Shown: positions 61,628 to 64,000 of the stretch, one piece after another
How the letters are laid out: each line of letters starts with the position of its first letter
Position numbering within the stretch: position 1 is the stretch's first letter
From: Rhodococcus sp. P1Y
GTDB taxonomy: Bacteria; Actinomycetota; Actinomycetes; Mycobacteriales; Mycobacteriaceae
Length of the DNA: 64,000 bases
Assembly: GCF_003641205.1 (NCBI RefSeq)
Contig: NZ_CP032762.1
Span: 4,980,001 to 5,044,000 of the forward strand
Reading direction: 5' to 3'
The notes under the pieces: model-generated
The model's database searches: none
Told to the model about the DNA's origin: nothing
The model's input: only the letters and a program-made list of their open reading frames with translations
Translations under genes and position numbers: made by a program

Positions 61628-62176
61628 ATGCGCTCGGTAGGCTTCACCACCGTGTGGAAGCGGCGAACATATCTCGGCCTGATTGCCGTTGCCGTCCTGG
61701 CCGCAGGCTGTTCCGGCTCCGAGCCGGAGTCCAGTGGTTCGAGCAGCGATCCCACCACACCCGCCCAACCATCGACCGAAGAGTTGTTCGTCGGCGAATG
61801 CGGATCGATGACCGACGAGCGCCTGACGAGCATCACGGGCATCAGCGGACTCACTACGTCCTCGGCGAACGCAGTCCGCTGCCGATGGGACGCAGTCGAC
61901 ACCGGTGCCTACGCGATGTTTACGTGGTACCGAGGAAGCCCGATCGACCGAGAACGAACCGTTGCCGGCCAGATGGGGCGAGAAATCGGCATCATCGACG
62001 CCGACGGCCATCCCGGATTCACCGCGAAGGGCAGTGACACATCCTGTGAAGCAGGCGTCGAATCCGGCGACGGGTTCCTGCATTGGTCACTCAACTACTA
62101 CTACGCGGCACCGCCACGACCCAGCTGCGACGTGGTCGAAGATCTGATCCGCGCCACCGTCGAGAACGCAAAGTAG
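61628..62176 (+). CDS. DUF3558-type lipoprotein
   Basis: A 182-residue exported lipoprotein: basic start, hydrophobic helix LGLIAVAVLAAGC with lipobox Cys, then a Ser/Pro-rich linker. The mature domain resembles DUF3558, including CRWDAVDTGAYAMFTWYRGS and two further Cys that may form disulfides (FVGECGSM, SCDVVEDL). ATG 61628 is preferred; the frame is open to 61580. Twelve bp upstream of a second lipoprotein of the same type, so probably one operon and an old tandem duplication. Confidence 0.83.
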   Translation: MRSVGFTTVWKRRTYLGLIAVAVLAAGCSGSEPESSGSSSDPTTPAQPSTEELFVGECGSMTDERLTSITGISGLTTSSANAVRCRWDAVDTGAYAMFTWYRGSPIDRERTVAGQMGREIGIIDADGHPGFTAKGSDTSCEAGVESGDGFLHWSLNYYYAAPPRPSCDVVEDLIRATVENAK

Positions 62177-62185
62177 AACCGGGCG

Positions 62186-62734
62186 GTGACACGACACATG
62201 CGGACACGACACATGCGGACACGACGCGCGCAACTTGCTGCGATCGGCAGTGCTGTACTGCTGCTGATCAGCGGCTGCAGCACCACGGTCTCGGGCACAC
62301 CGGTCGCTCAGGGAGCGGGCGGGTCCAACACCGAGTTCGACAAGCTCCTGCAGGAATGCGTCGCCGTTCCCGACGACAAGATCGCCGAGAGCGTCCAGGC
62401 AGACATCGTCGACCAGTACTTCTTCGGTGCCGTGTGCATGTGGACCGGCAGCGGCCCGTCAGGGATCATCGACGTCACATTCGCCTGGTACGAGAACAAC
62501 TCCCTCGGACGGGAGCGCACACTGGCCGAACAGCTCGACTACTCGATCGAGCCGACTACCGTGGCAGGAGCGAGCGCCTTCCTGTCCCGGCGGCCGGGCG
62601 ACCCGGCGTCGTGCGGGATCACCGCGTCGTACTCCGGGACGATCACCTGGTGGGTTCAATACCGCGGCGGCACCGTCGATCCATGCCAAGGTGCTACCCG
62701 ACTCGCAGAACTTACGTTGCAGCGCAATCAATAG
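62186..62734 (+). CDS. DUF3558-type lipoprotein, second copy
   Basis: A 182-residue exported lipoprotein. LAAIGSAVLLLISGC holds the signal helix and lipobox, followed by STTVSGTPVAQ. The mature domain (ECVAVPDDKI, CMWTGSGPSG, TFAWYENNSLGRERT, YSGTITWWVQYRGG) parallels the preceding gene. The start region contains a 15-bp tandem repeat that produces ATGs at 62198 and 62213 besides GTG 62186, so the initiation site is ambiguous. Confidence 0.83.
   Translation: MTRHMRTRHMRTRRAQLAAIGSAVLLLISGCSTTVSGTPVAQGAGGSNTEFDKLLQECVAVPDDKIAESVQADIVDQYFFGAVCMWTGSGPSGIIDVTFAWYENNSLGRERTLAEQLDYSIEPTTVAGASAFLSRRPGDPASCGITASYSGTITWWVQYRGGTVDPCQGATRLAELTLQRNQ
62188..62225. repeat. 15-bp tandem repeat at a start region
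   Basis: GACACGACACATGCG is present twice in full (62188-62202, 62203-62217) plus a partial third copy. It encodes TRHMR/TRHMR and duplicates an in-frame ATG. Confidence 0.85.
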
Positions 62735-62805
62735 TGACCCCCTGCGCCCCTTCGGTTCAATAGGCTCGATCTTCGAGAGCACTGCTGATCGAGATGGAGC
62801 CCGCT

Positions 62806-64000
62806 ATGACCGACGTGACCGAACTCGAACGAGCCCTCCCGGACGGGGCCGTCATCACCGACCCCGACATCACCGAGGGATACCGCCGGGACTGGGCCAA
62901 GGATCCTAATGCCGGCACCCCGCTCGCTGTGGTGCGTGCTACGTGCACAGCGGATGTGCAGACGGTTCTGACCTGGGCGACGAAACACGGAGTCCCGGTG
63001 GTGCCACGTGGTGCCGGATCCGGATTGTCCGGTGGCGCAACCGCTGTCGACGGCGGGATCGTACTGAGCACCGAGCTTATGCGAGACATCCACGTCGACC
63101 CGGTCACACGCGTCGCGGTCACCCAGCCCGGACTGCTCAACGTCGAGGTCAAGAAGGCAGCGGCCGAACACGGCCTATGGTATCCACCGGATCCGTCGTC
63201 GTTCGAAATGTGTTCGATCGGCGGGAACGCAGCGACGAACGCGGGTGGACTGTGCTGCGTCAAGTACGGCGTGACAACCGACTACGTGCTCGGACTCGAA
63301 GTCGTTCTAGCCGACGGGACTGCCGTCAGGCTCGGCGGACCTCGCCTCAAAGATGTTGCGGGACTGTCGCTGACCAAGCTGTTCGTCGGCAGCGAAGGAA
63401 CACTCGGCATCATCACGGAGATCACCGTCCGGCTCATTCCTGCGCAGCCACCCGCGAGCACCGTCGTGGCGTCGTTCGCGTCGGTTCGCGACGCCACCGC
63501 GGCGATTCTCGCAATCACACGCACCCTCAGGCCGTCGATGCTGGAGTTCATGGATCGCGCGTCGATCGGCGCCGTCGAGGACGCGATGAACATGGGGCTC
63601 GACCGCAGCGCCGCATCGATGCTCATCGCGCGATCGGACTCCCCCGGTGTCGATCGAGCCCGAGAGATCGAGATCATGGCAGCGGCCTGCACCGAAGCGG
63701 GCGCCTCCGATGTATTCACCACCGACGATCCAGACGAGGGCGAAGCATTCGCTGCTGCAAGGCGTTTCGCGATTCCAGCCGTCGAGCGTCTGGGAAGCCT
63801 CCTGCTCGAAGACGTCGGGGTACCCCTGCCTGCGCTGCCCGATCTCGTCGAAGGCATCGAGCGCATCGCCGAGAAGTACGAGGTGCTCGTTGCCGTCATC
63901 GCCCACGCGGGAGACGGCAACACCCATCCGCTGATCGTGTTCGACCCGAACGACACCGACATGGAACGCCGAGCCAACATCGCCTTCGGCGCGATCATGG
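62806..64000 (+). CDS. FAD-linked oxidase, GlcD/D-lactate dehydrogenase type (3' end outside window)
   Basis: 398 codons are visible. The FAD-binding PCMH domain has VVPRGAGSGLSGGATAVDGG, CSIGGNAATNAGGLCCVKYG and FVGSEGTLGIITEITVRLIP. The C-terminal catalytic domain has the conserved AHAGDGNTHPLIVFD. These flavoproteins oxidise glycolate, D-lactate or 2-hydroxyglutarate-like acids. GATGGAG precedes ATG 62806. The protein is almost complete (typical ~450-460 residues). Substrate cannot be decided from what is visible. Confidence 0.93.
   Translation, partial: MTDVTELERALPDGAVITDPDITEGYRRDWAKDPNAGTPLAVVRATCTADVQTVLTWATKHGVPVVPRGAGSGLSGGATAVDGGIVLSTELMRDIHVDPVTRVAVTQPGLLNVEVKKAAAEHGLWYPPDPSSFEMCSIGGNAATNAGGLCCVKYGVTTDYVLGLEVVLADGTAVRLGGPRLKDVAGLSLTKLFVGSEGTLGIITEITVRLIPAQPPASTVVASFASVRDATAAILAITRTLRPSMLEFMDRASIGAVEDAMNMGLDRSAASMLIARSDSPGVDRAREIEIMAAACTEAGASDVFTTDDPDEGEAFAAARRFAIPAVERLGSLLLEDVGVPLPALPDLVEGIERIAEKYEVLVAVIAHAGDGNTHPLIVFDPNDTDMERRANIAFGAIM

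Overview
The window is 64 kb of GC-rich, densely packed DNA with many ATGA, GTGA and TGATG start/stop overlaps and many GTG or TTG starts. Gene content points to a mycolata actinobacterium, most likely Rhodococcus or a near relative in the Nocardiaceae. Supporting signs are the lysA-argS-DUF3105-DUF305 block, DUF3558 lipoproteins, a Ddn-like F420-type protein, a fused cysNC and an M. smegmatis-like tetritol locus. The genus is an inference. No rRNA, CRISPR array, intact insertion sequence or prophage was seen.

Layout. 1-5.7 kb: lysA (cut by the window edge) and argS on the minus strand, DUF3105 and DUF305 proteins, tRNA-Arg(CCG) and a coiled-coil protein. 5.7-7.7 kb: a double-HTH MerR regulator divergent from an erythromycin-esterase-like protein. 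7.6-15.7 kb: a probable sulfonation locus. cysD-cysNC-cysQ make and clear PAPS/PAP; next to them lie an IclR regulator and a divergent DUF1214-like / SDR / sulfotransferase operon. The cysD promoter and the DUF1214-like promoter carry the same two palindromic motifs in the same order and at nearly the same spacing. 15.7-22.5 kb: a 7-copy tandem repeat, a methyltransferase, a frameshifted glyoxalase-fold gene, an oxidoreductase remnant, two TetR regulators with clear operators (next to a truncated globin and a pentapeptide-repeat gene), tRNA-Cys(GCA), a MarR regulator and a small actin/Hsp70-fold protein.

22.5-28 kb: valine catabolism operon mmsA - isobutyryl-CoA dehydrogenase - 3-hydroxyisobutyryl-CoA hydrolase - mmsB - enoyl-CoA hydratase (the last frameshifted as given). 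28-34.3 kb: SWIM protein plus SNF2 ATPase, an MDR oxidoreductase, a secreted HNH nuclease and a shikimate-dehydrogenase-like gene. 34.5-39.5 kb: a tightly coupled five-gene operon joining a GH26-like lipoprotein, a GAF-PP2C phosphatase, a cellulose-synthase-like GT2, a STAS antagonist and an RsbW-type kinase. This is a complete partner-switch built around a polysaccharide synthase.

40-52.4 kb: a tetritol (threitol/erythritol) utilisation locus: dehydrogenase, five-gene ABC importer, D-erythrulose kinase and RpiB-type isomerase on the minus strand, with a divergent SorC-type regulator, an SDR dehydrogenase and an FGGY kinase. 52.5-64 kb: BenE-type transporter, hotdog thioesterase, APH-fold phosphotransferase, a small orphan protein with a paralogue 6 kb away, a membrane protein, the three-gene proton-translocating transhydrogenase pntA-pntA2-pntB, HIT protein and peptidase E-like pair, two DUF3558 lipoproteins, and the start of an FAD-linked oxidase cut by the window end.

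Three genes are broken by single indels. Two of these (enoyl-CoA hydratase and an ABC ATPase) break at the same GGCGGGG|TT context, so base-calling error should be excluded before either is treated as a real pseudogene.
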